In this document: positions 27,509 to 37,131 of the stretch, in pieces
Numbering within the stretch: the stretch's first letter is position 1
Layout: every line of letters begins with the position of its first letter
Origin: Francisella sp. LA112445
Lineage (GTDB): Bacteria; Pseudomonadota; Gammaproteobacteria; Francisellales; Francisellaceae
Length of the DNA stretch: 64,000 nt
Direction of reading: 5' to 3'
Assembly (NCBI RefSeq): GCF_012224145.1
Contig: NZ_CP041030.1
Coordinates: 558,001 to 622,000 of the forward strand
Translations under genes and position numbers: made by a program
The notes under the pieces: model-generated
What the model was told of the DNA's origin: nothing
Seen by the model: the letters and a program-made list of their open reading frames with translations, nothing else
The model's database searches: none

Positions 27509-28912
27509 ATGATAACCCCTATTATTTTATCGGGAGGTTCTGGTTCAAGATTGTGGCCATTATCTCGTGAAGCATCACCAAAACAGTTTATTGGTTTGGT
27601 TGATGAACATAGTTTACTAGAGAATACAATTAAGCGACTCGATGGTTGTGAGAGTATATCTTCACCAGTGGTAGTCTGTAATGAGGATCATAGGTTTCAG
27701 GTTGCCGAGTTACTTAGAAAAATAGACAAAAATGGTGATATCCTTCTAGAGCCTCTAGCTAAAAATACAGCTCCTGCAATTGCTTTAGCAGCATTCCACT
27801 TATTCCAAAATGAGCCTAACGCTATCATGTTAGTTTTAGCAGCTGATCATCATATTGAAAATATTGAAGTTTTTCATCAAGCTATTGAGAAAGCACAGCA
27901 AAAAGTTTTTGAAGATGATTCTTTGGTTACTTTTGGGATTACTCCAACCTGTGCCCATGAGGGGTATGGTTATATTAAGCAAGGTGCTGAGACTAATATA
28001 AAAGGTACTTATAAAGTAGATAAGTTTGTTGAAAAGCCTAATGCTAGTATTGCACAAGAGTATTTAGATAGTGGTGATTATAGTTGGAATAGTGGTATGT
28101 TTATGTTTACAGCTAAAGCCTATTTAAGCGCTTTGGAGAAGTTGCAGCCAGATATCTATAATGGATGTAAAGAAACTTATCAAAAATCACAACAAGATTT
28201 AGACTTTGTCCGTTTTGACAAACAAAGTTTTTCAACAGTTGAGTCACAATCAATAGATTATGCTGTAATGGAGAAAGCTGATAATGTTGTTATGGTACCT
28301 ATGCAAGAAAGTGGGTGGTCTGATGTTGGCTCATGGGATTCATTATATGATATTTCAGCGAAGGATCGAAGCGGTAATGTAGTGCTTGGTGATGTGATTA
28401 CCAATGGTGTTAAAAATAGTTACCTACGCTCACATGATCGTTTATTAGCGGCGGTTGGTGTTGAGGATTTAATAATTGTAGAAACTGCAGATGCTATATT
28501 AGTAGCAGATAAAAATAAAACGCAAGATGTTAAAAAGATAGTTGAGTCTTTGAAGGGTAATAAGCGTAATGAATTATTAAGACATAAGCAAATTTATAAA
28601 CCTTGGGGATCTTCAACAATTTTAGAGGATAAGCCAGGATATAAAATTAATACAATTCATTTGGAGCCTGGTAAAAAGCTTTCATTACAAAAACACTATC
28701 ATCGCAGTGAACATTGGATTATGATATCTGGAACAGCAACCATAATAATAGGTGATACAAAATCTATACTTAGACCAAATGAGTCTGTATATATAAAGAT
28801 TGGCGAGGCACATAGATTAGAGAATAATGGAAAAATTCCAGTAGTACTTATAGAGGCTCAAGTTGGTGAGTATATAAGTGAAGATGATATCGTTAGAATT
28901 GATAATAACTAG
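27509..28912 (+). CDS. manC: Mannose-1-phosphate guanylyltransferase / mannose-6-phosphate isomerase
   Basis: 467-aa bifunctional type-II enzyme. The nucleotidyltransferase signature GGSGSRLWPLSRE-ASPKQF opens the protein, FVEKP marks the sugar-binding site, and the C-terminal cupin (LSLQKHYHRSEHW) is the isomerase. It makes GDP-mannose from mannose-6-phosphate with ManB. About 200 bp separates it from IS copy 1, so it must use its own or an IS-derived promoter. Confidence 0.95.
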   Translation: MITPIILSGGSGSRLWPLSREASPKQFIGLVDEHSLLENTIKRLDGCESISSPVVVCNEDHRFQVAELLRKIDKNGDILLEPLAKNTAPAIALAAFHLFQNEPNAIMLVLAADHHIENIEVFHQAIEKAQQKVFEDDSLVTFGITPTCAHEGYGYIKQGAETNIKGTYKVDKFVEKPNASIAQEYLDSGDYSWNSGMFMFTAKAYLSALEKLQPDIYNGCKETYQKSQQDLDFVRFDKQSFSTVESQSIDYAVMEKADNVVMVPMQESGWSDVGSWDSLYDISAKDRSGNVVLGDVITNGVKNSYLRSHDRLLAAVGVEDLIIVETADAILVADKNKTQDVKKIVESLKGNKRNELLRHKQIYKPWGSSTILEDKPGYKINTIHLEPGKKLSLQKHYHRSEHWIMISGTATIIIGDTKSILRPNESVYIKIGEAHRLENNGKIPVVLIEAQVGEYISEDDIVRIDNN

Positions 28913-29082
28913 TATAATTAATTTGAAAATTGATGCTATTCTAAGACTTGATTGTAGAATCAAAAGCTATAATAGTGATATGATAAATGGATTCTATGGT
29001 CAAGCCATAGGGTGATATAATTTACAAGCCTTATATAGTTAGCCATATTATAAAATTTTAAAATACTTATTCAGGAATTTAA

Positions 29083-30561
29083 ATGGAAGAAGTTGTTATT
29101 AAAAATATAATCAAATCTAGTGGTGTGAAGTTCGGTACTAGTGGTGTCAGAGGCCTTGTATCTTCTATGACTGATAAAATTTGTTGGTTATATACAAAAG
29201 CTTTTATTCAGTTTTTAGAACAAAAGTATTCGATGGTTAAGGGAACAAAAATTGCCATAGCTCATGATTTGCGTGACAGTAGCCCTAGAATAACAAAAGC
29301 GGTTGTTAAAGCTGTGATAGATAGTGGTTATGAACCTGTATATTGTGGAGAGATCCCATCTCCTGCTGTGATGCTATATGGTATCTCTAATCAGATACCA
29401 TCAGTTATGGTTACAGGTAGTCATATTCCAGAAGATAGAAATGGTATCAAGTTTAATACTCCTTATGGTGAAGTTCTTAAAGAAGATGAAGAAATGATTG
29501 TTAGTCAAATAATCATGGTTGATGATAATACTTTTAATAAAAAAGGAATGTTTTTACAAAAAGTAGAATTGTCAAAAGTCTGTAATCAAGCACATATAAA
29601 GTATGTGGATAGATATTTAGATTTCTTCCCGCAAAATTGCTTGTCAGGTAAGACTATTGGATTATATGAGCATTCATCTGTAGGGCGCAAGATAGTTAAA
29701 GAAATTTTAGAAAAATTAGGTGCTAAGGTTATTCTGTTAGGATTCTCTGAGAGATTTGTGTCAGTAGATACCGAAGCAATTCGTCAAGAAGATGTGAAAC
29801 TTGCAAAGCAATGGGCAGGTGAGTATAGGATCGATAGTATAGTGTCAACTGATGGTGATGCAGATAGACCTCTAGTTAGTGATGAGAATGGTAATTGGAT
29901 AAAAGGTGATATATTAGGTGTTTTAACTGCTAGATATCTACAGTCACAGTCTATTGCGACTCCAGTTAGTAGTAATACTATAGTTGAAAAGATAGGATAT
30001 TTTAAGAATATTATAAGAACTAAAATCGGTTCGCCATATGTAATTGCTGCAATGAATCAATTACTCTTAGGTGGTCATAGTGATGTAGTTGGCTATGAGG
30101 CAAATGGCGGCTTTTTACAGGCTGGGGATATTTGTCTAAAAAGTGCTACTTTAAAAGCATTGCCTACTCGAGATGCTGTGATACCAATGTTGGCTGTACT
30201 TATGCTATCGATAGATTCAAATAAAACGATATCTGAGTTATTATTTGACTTGCCTGCACGCTATACCGCTAGTAGTAAGATTGATGATTTTGCAACTGAG
30301 AAAAGTCAAGAGATACTAAAACTAATATTAGCTGGTGAATCGAAGCTCCTAGATCAGATAATTTCTGAGTATTTTAATGGTAAGAATGATATCAAACATA
30401 TAGATACTACAGATGGTGTCAGAATAACTTTAGAGAATGAGGATGTTTTACATTTAAGACCTTCTGGTAATGCTCCGGAGCTTAGATGTTATACTGAAAC
30501 TACTTCTAAAAATTCTGCAGAAGAGTTAAATAAATACTGTACTTCTTTAATAAAAAATTAG
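29083..30561 (+). CDS. manB: Phosphomannomutase/phosphoglucomutase
   Basis: 492 aa. The phosphoserine loop TGSHIPEDRNG (about residues 110-120), the metal loop DGDADRP and the sugar loop YEANGG are present, and the C-terminal phosphate-binding loop RPSGNAPELR is intact. It converts mannose-6-P to mannose-1-P for ManC. Lies 170 bp after manC and 36 bp before IS copy 2. Confidence 0.93.
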   Translation: MEEVVIKNIIKSSGVKFGTSGVRGLVSSMTDKICWLYTKAFIQFLEQKYSMVKGTKIAIAHDLRDSSPRITKAVVKAVIDSGYEPVYCGEIPSPAVMLYGISNQIPSVMVTGSHIPEDRNGIKFNTPYGEVLKEDEEMIVSQIIMVDDNTFNKKGMFLQKVELSKVCNQAHIKYVDRYLDFFPQNCLSGKTIGLYEHSSVGRKIVKEILEKLGAKVILLGFSERFVSVDTEAIRQEDVKLAKQWAGEYRIDSIVSTDGDADRPLVSDENGNWIKGDILGVLTARYLQSQSIATPVSSNTIVEKIGYFKNIIRTKIGSPYVIAAMNQLLLGGHSDVVGYEANGGFLQAGDICLKSATLKALPTRDAVIPMLAVLMLSIDSNKTISELLFDLPARYTASSKIDDFATEKSQEILKLILAGESKLLDQIISEYFNGKNDIKHIDTTDGVRITLENEDVLHLRPSGNAPELRCYTETTSKNSAEELNKYCTSLIKN

Positions 30562-30597
30562 TCTATTTATATTATAGATTTTTTCTATAGTTAATTA

Positions 30598-31458
30598 GGT
30601 TCTGTGCACAAAAATAAATTCTCATCGAAGCCAAATAAAAGTACAAGCTAATTTAATTATACCTAGATATGCTGAAATGGTTTTATCAAACCTAGAAAAT
30701 ACTCTTCTAAAATGCTTAATTTTAGAAAAGAAATTCTCTATCAAATGTCTTTCTTTGTATATTTGAATATCAAAATCTATAGGGTTTATAGTATTTGATT
30801 TGCAGGGAATAACAGCTTCAGAGGATATATTTTGAATATGTTCTCTAATTTCATTAGAGTGATATGCTCTATCAGCGATAACTTTTGTATTATATACCTT
30901 CTGTAGTAGGTCTATTGCCACTTTACTATCATGAGTTTTACCTTCTGACAGTAATACTTCCAGCGGGTTGCCTAAAGCATCGGTCATAGCATGAATCTTG
31001 GTGGTTACTCCACCAACTGATCTACCAATTGCTTGGTTATCATTCTTGTCATATCCTGTAGCACAGGCATGTGCTCTTGCTATCGTTGAGTCAAGCATAA
31101 CTTCTTGTAAATCAGGATTTTGCACTGACTTAAATAATTTAGAGAATATGTCTTTATCACACCAATCCTTAAAACGCTTATGTATTGATCTATATTTACC
31201 ATAATAAAATGGTAACATTCTCCATTGGTAGCCTGTACGTAATACATAAAATACTGCTTCAATAAACAGTCTTAATTTGTCTTCATCATTGGTATGTATA
31301 CCTTTTTGTGATTTTAAGAATAATAAAATACTTGACCAGAATACTTCTTTTATATGATAATGCATTTGCTAAACCCTTGGTATTTATTGTCTTTCAACTT
31401 CTAAATAACAACGGTTTAGCTATTTTCAATATAATTTATATTTTTTGTGCACAGAACC
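30598..31458 (-). mobile_element. IS5-family insertion sequence (ISFtu2-like), copy 2
   Basis: 861-bp element with the same GGTTCTGTGCAC termini and TA flanks as copy 1, in the same orientation. Together the two copies bracket manC-manB. One base shorter than copies 1 and 3, by a difference in the AT-rich stretch just inside the right end. Confidence 0.93.
30622..31365 (-). CDS. IS5-family transposase (ISFtu2-like), copy 2
   Basis: 247 aa, intact DDE transposase identical to copy 1 except for Ile instead of Met in the C-terminal YLG(M/I)IKL segment. All three catalytic blocks are present. Confidence 0.93.
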   Translation of the reverse strand: MHYHIKEVFWSSILLFLKSQKGIHTNDEDKLRLFIEAVFYVLRTGYQWRMLPFYYGKYRSIHKRFKDWCDKDIFSKLFKSVQNPDLQEVMLDSTIARAHACATGYDKNDNQAIGRSVGGVTTKIHAMTDALGNPLEVLLSEGKTHDSKVAIDLLQKVYNTKVIADRAYHSNEIREHIQNISSEAVIPCKSNTINPIDFDIQIYKERHLIENFFSKIKHFRRVFSRFDKTISAYLGIIKLACTFIWLR

Positions 31459-31554
31459 TACTTAACTTAATACTAAATCAAGTTCGACTCATAGTTATTT
31501 TAGAATTTTAATTTTGAGAATAAGTAGAGAGAAATATTTATAACTATAGAAGAA

Positions 31555-32817
31555 TTAAATAGCGCCTCTTTTCATAGTTTGGAAGAACTCTTCATTTGTT
31601 AAAGAACCTTTCATTTTTTCTGTTAAGAATTCCATGGCTTGAACATCTTCCATACCACCAAGAATCTTACGTAGAACCCAAAGTTTTTGTAGTTCTTCTT
31701 GAGATGTAAGAAGCTCTTCTCTACGTGTACCTGATCTATCAAAGCTAATAGCAGGGTAAACACGACGCTCAGCAATTTTACGATCAAGATGAAGCTCCAT
31801 ATTACCTGTACCTTTGAATTCCTCAAAGATAACTTCATCCATTTTAGATCCTGTTTCTACAAGAGCTGTAGCAATTATTGTTAAACTACCACCTTCAGCT
31901 GTATTACGTGCTGCACCAAAGAATCTCTTAGGCTTTTGTAGAGCATTTGCTTCAACACCACCAGAAAGTACACGACCAGAAGCAGGAGATACTGTGTTGT
32001 ATGCACGAGCAAGTCTTGTGATAGAATCTAGAAGGATTACAACATCTTGCTTATGCTCAACTAATCTTTTTGCTTTTTCAATTACGATTTCAGCTAATTG
32101 AACGTGACGAGCTGCAGGCTCATCAAATGTTGAAGCAACAACTTCACCACGTACTGAACGTTGCATTTCTGTAACTTCCTCAGGACGTTCATCGATCAGT
32201 AACATAATTAGATTACACTCAGGGTGATTTTTGGCAATTGATGTTGCAATGTTTTGCATCATAATTGTTTTACCAGTTTTAGGAGGTGCGACAATCAAAC
32301 CACGCTGACCTTTACCAAATGGGGCAGCTAAATCAATAACTCTTGCTGTAATATCTTCATTTGAGCCATTACCAATTTCCATTGTAAGTCTTTCTTTAGC
32401 ATATTCAGGAGTTAGGTTTTCAAATAAGATTTTTTTTCTAGCTAGTTCAGGCGAGTCAAAGTTGACACTATCGATATGCTTAACTGCAAAGTACTTTTCA
32501 TTATCGCGAGGAGGGCGAATCTTACCAACAATACTATCACCAGTACGTAGATTTAGCTTTCTAATAAAAGCTGGTGAAACATAAATATCATCAGGTGAAG
32601 CGAAATACGAACTATCTGAAGATCTTAAGAAACCATATCCATCTTGTAGAACTTCTAAAATACCTTCACCATAAATATCTTCACCTTTATCAGCATGATA
32701 TTTTAAGATTGAAAAGATAAGTTCTTGTTTTCTTGCACGCAGTGATTCAAGATCTAGGCTTTGAGCTATATCCATTAGCTCATTAACAGATTTATACTTT
32801 AATTCATTTAAATTCAT
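31555..32817 (-). CDS. rho: Transcription termination factor Rho
   Basis: 420-aa hexameric RNA helicase. The N-terminal cold-shock RNA-binding domain ([12 protein letters not shown], about residues 60-75), Walker A APPKTGKT (about residue 180), Walker [17 protein letters not shown] and the Q/R-loop SGGVEANAL follow in the usual order. Downstream of trxA on the minus strand, 39 bp apart, as in Francisella and other gammaproteobacteria. Confidence 0.97.
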   Translation of the reverse strand: MNLNELKYKSVNELMDIAQSLDLESLRARKQELIFSILKYHADKGEDIYGEGILEVLQDGYGFLRSSDSSYFASPDDIYVSPAFIRKLNLRTGDSIVGKIRPPRDNEKYFAVKHIDSVNFDSPELARKKILFENLTPEYAKERLTMEIGNGSNEDITARVIDLAAPFGKGQRGLIVAPPKTGKTIMMQNIATSIAKNHPECNLIMLLIDERPEEVTEMQRSVRGEVVASTFDEPAARHVQLAEIVIEKAKRLVEHKQDVVILLDSITRLARAYNTVSPASGRVLSGGVEANALQKPKRFFGAARNTAEGGSLTIIATALVETGSKMDEVIFEEFKGTGNMELHLDRKIAERRVYPAISFDRSGTRREELLTSQEELQKLWVLRKILGGMEDVQAMEFLTEKMKGSLTNEEFFQTMKRGAI

Positions 32818-32856
32818 TTGATTCTCTATTTGTAAAGATATGTTGATATAACTAAA

Positions 32857-33180
32857 TTATAGATATTTGTCTATGATTGAAATTAACTGACTTTTTTGTA
32901 CTACACCAACTTTAGTTTCTTTGTTTTCACCATCTTTGAAAACCATCAGAGTAGGTACACCACGAACACCAAATTTCATAGCAGTTTCTTCATTGTCATC
33001 GATATTGATTTTGCAAACTTTGATTTGATCACCATAGTGATCAGCTACTTGCTCAAGTATAGGAGAAAGCATTTTACAAGGACCGCACCATGGTGCCCAG
33101 AAATCTAATAATACAGGAGTATCACTATTTAAAACTTCACTTTCGAATTGACTATCTGATATATCGATACATTTTGACAT
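32857..33180 (-). CDS. trxA: Thioredoxin
   Basis: 107 aa with the active site WCGPCK at about residues 31-36 and the cis-Pro in GVPTLMVF. Cytoplasmic disulfide reductase. Good ribosome site (AAAGGA) upstream of the ATG. Precedes rho on the minus strand and is divergent from ppx. Confidence 0.97.
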   Translation of the reverse strand: MSKCIDISDSQFESEVLNSDTPVLLDFWAPWCGPCKMLSPILEQVADHYGDQIKVCKINIDDNEETAMKFGVRGVPTLMVFKDGENKETKVGVVQKSQLISIIDKYL

Positions 33181-33253
33181 GCTTTGATTTTCCTTTAAAT
33201 TTTGATTTTAAAATTGATTAAGTAGCTTGGCTACTATGTATTTTGATATTTTA

Positions 33254-33301
33254 TAAGAAGTTAAACTAATTGTTAGTTATTATAAACAAAAAAACTTCTT
33301 A
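33254..33301. repeat. Nested inverted repeat in the trxA-ppx divergent region
   Basis: TAAGAAGTT (33254-33262) pairs with AACTTCTTA (33293-33301). Inside it, AACTAA (33264-33269) pairs with TTAGTT (33273-33278). It lies in the leader side of trxA (minus strand). It could be an mRNA structure or an operator; no function is shown by sequence. Confidence 0.35.
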
Positions 33302-33361
33302 GACAAATTTTTTTAGCTATTTTAGCTATATTTTTTTATAATATAACTAGTTATAAAACAC

Positions 33362-34303
33362 ATGCTTTTGGTTTGTATGTCAAAAATAGTAGCAACAGTA
33401 GATTTAGGTTCAAATAGTTTTCATATGCTTATTAGCGAAATCAAACCTGATGGAGAGGTTGTTACATTATCTAAACAAAAGCAAAAGGTGCAACTGAGGG
33501 CAGGTTTAAATAGTAATTTAACCATAAGTAAGGATGTCCAAGAGAGAGCTATTAAATGCTTAGAATTTTTTGCCCAAGAAATAGAAAAATATAAAGTTGA
33601 GCATGTACGTGCGGTCGGAACATATACTCTTAGAAAAGCAAAAAATAATATTAAAGGTTTTAAAAAGAAGTTAGATAAAGCTTTGGGAACGAGAATTAAG
33701 ATTATTTCTGGACCAGAAGAAGCAAGGCTTGTATATGTTGGTGCCAGGGATAATCATGACATAAAGCAAAAGACATTGGTTATTGATATTGGTGGTGGTT
33801 CAACTGAGCTTGTAATTGGTAGAGGCAATAAGATATTAATAGCACGTAGTTTGGATATGGGTTGTGTCGGAATGCAGAAAGATTTCTTTACAAATGAGAA
33901 GCTTGATTTTGCAAACTTTCATGCTGCTACAGCAAAAGCTAAGCAGACACTCGAGCCAATATTAGCAAAATATAAGAAAATAGGTTGGAATCAAGTTTTA
34001 GGCTCATCTGGTACAATTATCTCGGTTACAAATATCTCTGAGATGCTCAACAAAAGTCCTGTTGTTACTCAAGAATTTTTAAATGATCTAATAACAATGA
34101 TGATGGATAGAAGGCAAGTTGAAAATATTTGTTTTGAAGGTTTAAGGGAGGATCGAGAAAGTGTCCTTGCTGGTGGTGTAGCTATTTTATATGCGATATT
34201 TGACTGTTTAGGTCTTAGTGAAATGAGCTTATCAAATGGAGCTGTGCGTGAAGGTATGCTTTATGAGCTTGTTAAAAGTAAGTATAAGATTGTTATTAAT
34301 TAG
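33362..34303 (+). CDS. ppx: Exopolyphosphatase / pppGpp phosphohydrolase (Ppx/GppA), short form
   Basis: 313 aa. The phosphate-1 motif DLGSNSFHML at the N-terminus and IDIGGGSTELVIG near residue 140 identify the ASKHA Ppx/GppA fold. It lacks the C-terminal HD-like half of the ~500-aa E. coli enzyme. An in-frame ATG at 33377 (MSKIVATVDLG) is an equally good or better start; neither has a strong ribosome site. A -10-like TATAAT lies at 33337-33342. Confidence 0.9.
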   Translation: MLLVCMSKIVATVDLGSNSFHMLISEIKPDGEVVTLSKQKQKVQLRAGLNSNLTISKDVQERAIKCLEFFAQEIEKYKVEHVRAVGTYTLRKAKNNIKGFKKKLDKALGTRIKIISGPEEARLVYVGARDNHDIKQKTLVIDIGGGSTELVIGRGNKILIARSLDMGCVGMQKDFFTNEKLDFANFHAATAKAKQTLEPILAKYKKIGWNQVLGSSGTIISVTNISEMLNKSPVVTQEFLNDLITMMMDRRQVENICFEGLREDRESVLAGGVAILYAIFDCLGLSEMSLSNGAVREGMLYELVKSKYKIVIN

Positions 34304-34541
34304 AAAATCATGGACTAGGTATAAGGTTTATGTTAATAGTTTCGCAACTGGCTTTGCCAGGTTATTGCGACATATTTTTTCATAGCAGAAAAAGGATGCA
34401 AAACTGCTTAGCACTTAGCTATCGCTTTGTTGCCAATCAATGTTTGCTACAAAACTCACCATGTTCAGACAGTTGTAGCCATTTTTCAGTGATATGACAA
34501 CAGTCAGCCACAATGTGCTAGTTTTTAAATAGGATTCAAAA
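34304..34541. other. Intergenic stretch, less AT-rich than surroundings, no gene seen
   Basis: This 238-bp gap between ppx and rarA looks less AT-rich than its flanks. On the minus strand a 26-codon open tail can be read near 34430-34510 but it has no start or continuation. It may be a dispersed repeat or decayed insert; I cannot identify it. Confidence 0.4.
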
Positions 34542-35780
34542 ATGAAATATATACCATTAGCTGCGAGGGTAAGACCTATTAAAATTGATGACATTATAGG
34601 TCAAGAACATTTATTATCTGAAAATGGAGTATTGAGAAAGATACTTGTTGGTGATGGTATTTGTTCAATGGTTTTATGTGGTAAACCTGGGGTTGGTAAA
34701 ACAACATTAGCAAGAATTATAGCAAGCTCTAAAAATCTAGAGTTTTTTGAGTTATCAGCAGTAGACTCAGGCGTTAAAGAAGTTAAAAAGCTTATTGCAG
34801 ATAATAAAGATTTAGATAGTTTTGTGCTATTTCTAGATGAAATTCATCGCTTTAATAAATCACAACAAGATTTACTTTTACCATATGTTGAGTCGGGCAA
34901 GATTATTTTAATTGGAGCAACTACAGAAAATCCGACATATTATTTGAATAACGCTCTGGTTTCAAGATTGTTTGTATTACGCCTTAAACGTTTAAGTATT
35001 ACAGGAACTAAAGATCTGATTCAGCGAGCATTGAGACGAGATGAGATTTTAGCAAAGCATTCTTTTGAAATAAGTAAAGATTTATATAGTGCTATTCATA
35101 ATTATAGTGAAGGTGATTGCCGTAAAATTTTAAATTTGCTTGAGAGAATGTTTTTGATTTGCAATCAAGCAGAGAATATTGTTCTAAATAAAGATTTATT
35201 TGATCAAGCAGTAGGTGAGGTATCAAGAGATTTTCATCGTGAGGGTAAAGAATTTTACGAGCAACTTTCAGCTTTTCATAAATCTGTAAGAGGTACTGAT
35301 CCAGATGCAGCAATATTTTGGTTAGGGTTGATGCTTGATAATGGCGTAGATCCCTTAGTTATTGCTAGGAGAATGTTGTGTATAGCTTCAGAAGATATTG
35401 GTAATGCTGATCCACAAGCTTTGAGAGTCGCAATAGATGCTTGGAATGCATATGAGAAACTAGGTCTACCAGAGGGTAGGTTAGTTCTATCTCAAGCTGC
35501 CATATATTTAGCCGTAGCTCCTAAAAGTAATGCTTGCTATAAGGCATTAGTAGAAGCACAACGGGTAACAAAGAGTATAAGCCATATAGAGGTTCCTCAG
35601 CATCTAAAAAACTATAAGGATATCAATTATTTATATCCGCATAACTATCCGAACTCATATGTTAATCAGCAGTATTTACCTAAAGATATTAAGCAAACTT
35701 TTTACTCCCCATCAGGTAGTGGCTTTGAAAGTAAGATTAAAGCGAAGCTTGAAAGTATAAACAAAATCAAGAAGTTATAA
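34542..35780 (+). CDS. rarA: Replication-associated recombination protein A (RarA/MgsA), AAA+ ATPase
   Basis: 412 aa. Walker [10 protein letters not shown] (about residue 46), Walker [15 protein letters not shown], sensor motifs in [12 protein letters not shown], and the C-terminal RarA-specific tetramerisation domain ([17 protein letters not shown]-like region) are present. Clamp-loader-like ATPase acting at stalled forks. Full length, lying 87 bp upstream of rpoA2. Confidence 0.95.
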   Translation: MKYIPLAARVRPIKIDDIIGQEHLLSENGVLRKILVGDGICSMVLCGKPGVGKTTLARIIASSKNLEFFELSAVDSGVKEVKKLIADNKDLDSFVLFLDEIHRFNKSQQDLLLPYVESGKIILIGATTENPTYYLNNALVSRLFVLRLKRLSITGTKDLIQRALRRDEILAKHSFEISKDLYSAIHNYSEGDCRKILNLLERMFLICNQAENIVLNKDLFDQAVGEVSRDFHREGKEFYEQLSAFHKSVRGTDPDAAIFWLGLMLDNGVDPLVIARRMLCIASEDIGNADPQALRVAIDAWNAYEKLGLPEGRLVLSQAAIYLAVAPKSNACYKALVEAQRVTKSISHIEVPQHLKNYKDINYLYPHNYPNSYVNQQYLPKDIKQTFYSPSGSGFESKIKAKLESINKIKKL

Positions 35781-35807
35781 TAAAGCTATTAAAATTTTGC
35801 ATTTGTA

Positions 35808-35816
35808 TGTTATAAT
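35808..35816 (+). promoter_or_regulatory. Extended -10 promoter element for rpoA2
   Basis: TGTTATAAT (TGn followed by TATAAT) about 50 nt upstream of the rpoA2 start. A -35 at normal spacing is poor (TTAAAA at 35789-35794), as expected for an extended -10 promoter. Confidence 0.5.
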
Positions 35817-35867
35817 CTTTGGAATTAAATTATATCGAATAAAATATAACTAGGTTTTAAAACTGCT

Positions 35868-36824
35868 ATGGCACTAGAAAATTTACTACATCCTACTAAT
35901 ATTAAAATTGATGACTATGCTAAAAATGCGACTAAGTTTTCTTTTGAAGCACTAGAAAGAGGTGTTGGTTATACACTTGGTTATGCTTTAAAGCAAACTA
36001 TGCTTTATTCTGTTGGTGGTGCATGCGTTACTAGTATAAAAATTAATGATGGTAAAATTACATCTTTAGAAGATGTAATTCCATGTGACGAGACTGTTGC
36101 TGATATTATCTTAAATGTTAAGGCTCTTCCTGTAACATTAGCTGATAATGTTGAAACAGGTACTATAACTTTTGATCTTTCTGGTTCAGAAGAAGAAGTT
36201 TTCTCTGAAGAAGCTAAACTATCAGAAGGTTTGAAAATAACAGAAGAAGTATTTATCTGCAGCTACAATGGTGGCAGAAAGCTTAAAATAGAAGCTAAAG
36301 TTGAAAAAGGTGTTGGTTACAGACAAACAGCTGAGAATTTCAAAGATGGTGAGTTTCTTTTAGATGCTACTTTTTCTCCTGTTACTTTCTGTGATTTTGA
36401 AGTTAAAGATGCTCGTGTAGGTAGACGTACGGATCTTGATAAGCTTAATTTTAATATTAAGACAAATGGTAATATCACTTGTGAAGAGGCTCTAAGATTA
36501 GCTGCAACAAAGATTCAAAATCAATTAAGAAATATCGTTGATGTTGAAGAGATCAATCAAGGTATCTTTGTAGAAGATCCAACTAAAGATATTGATCCTA
36601 TACTTTTGAAGCATGTTGAAGAGCTAAACTTGACAGCTAGATCATCTAACTGTTTAAAAGCAGTAAATATTAGATTTATTGGTGAGCTTGTACAAAAAAC
36701 TGAAAATGAACTTCTAAAAGCTCCAAACTTTGGTAAGAAATCTCTAACAGAGATCAAGCAAAAATTATCAGAGTTAGGCTTATCTCTTGGTACAGCTATA
36801 GATAACTGGCCTGAAGATATCTAA
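35868..36824 (+). CDS. rpoA2: DNA-directed RNA polymerase alpha subunit, second copy (RpoA2)
   Basis: 318 aa with both alpha domains: the N-terminal dimerisation/assembly domain ([23 protein letters not shown], containing the conserved G-x-T-L-G region) and the C-terminal domain ([19 protein letters not shown] through [13 protein letters not shown]). It is not in a ribosomal-protein operon; its neighbours are rarA and tRNA-Leu. Francisella is known to carry two distinct alpha subunits that form heterodimers, and this gene fits the second one. Its alpha-CTD may differ in activator contacts. Confidence 0.9.
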   Translation: MALENLLHPTNIKIDDYAKNATKFSFEALERGVGYTLGYALKQTMLYSVGGACVTSIKINDGKITSLEDVIPCDETVADIILNVKALPVTLADNVETGTITFDLSGSEEEVFSEEAKLSEGLKITEEVFICSYNGGRKLKIEAKVEKGVGYRQTAENFKDGEFLLDATFSPVTFCDFEVKDARVGRRTDLDKLNFNIKTNGNITCEEALRLAATKIQNQLRNIVDVEEINQGIFVEDPTKDIDPILLKHVEELNLTARSSNCLKAVNIRFIGELVQKTENELLKAPNFGKKSLTEIKQKLSELGLSLGTAIDNWPEDI

Positions 36825-36830
36825 TAATAC

Positions 36831-36917
36831 GCCGGAGTGGTGAAATTGGTAGACGCGCCGGATTCAAAATCCGGTTCTGGCAACAGAGTGCCGGTTCGAG
36901 TCCGGCCTCCGGCACCA
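36831..36917 (+). tRNA. tRNA-Leu (anticodon CAA)
   Basis: 87-nt cloverleaf including an encoded CCA end. Acceptor GCCGGAG pairs with CTCCGGC; the anticodon arm CCGGA-TTCAAAA-TCCGG gives CAA (36865-36867). A long variable arm (TTCTGGCAACAGAGTGCC region) and GGTTCGAGTCC T-arm are class-II features. It marks the junction between housekeeping genes and the T6SS island. Confidence 0.97.
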
Positions 36918-37014
36918 TTGAATACTTCTCTAGATAGTTTAAAAATACTCCTAAAAACTTCATAAATTTCTTTTTTGAAATATTTTTTATTAAAACTTAC
37001 TCCCTATTGTTAAA

Positions 37015-37067
37015 GTTACAAATTGTTACAGAAAATTAACACTTTAGATACATATCTTTACTATATT
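37015..37067 (+). promoter_or_regulatory. Island promoter motif, site 1 (before 390-aa gene)
   Basis: TTACA at 37016 and TTACA at 37026 (10-bp phase), a third half-site TTAACA at 37036, and -10-like TATATT at 37062-37067, 46 nt from the first TTACA. It lies 65 nt upstream of the gene start at 37132. Confidence 0.7.
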
Positions 37068-37131
37068 GTAATGATAATTTATTTAAAACCTAATTATAAA
37101 TTTTGAATAGTAGCTAGGTTAAGGAGATATT

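Noticed and set aside
34430-34510. A short minus-strand gene ending in a Cys/His-rich tail.
   Set aside because: Only about 26 codons are open, with a stop upstream and no start or ribosome site.
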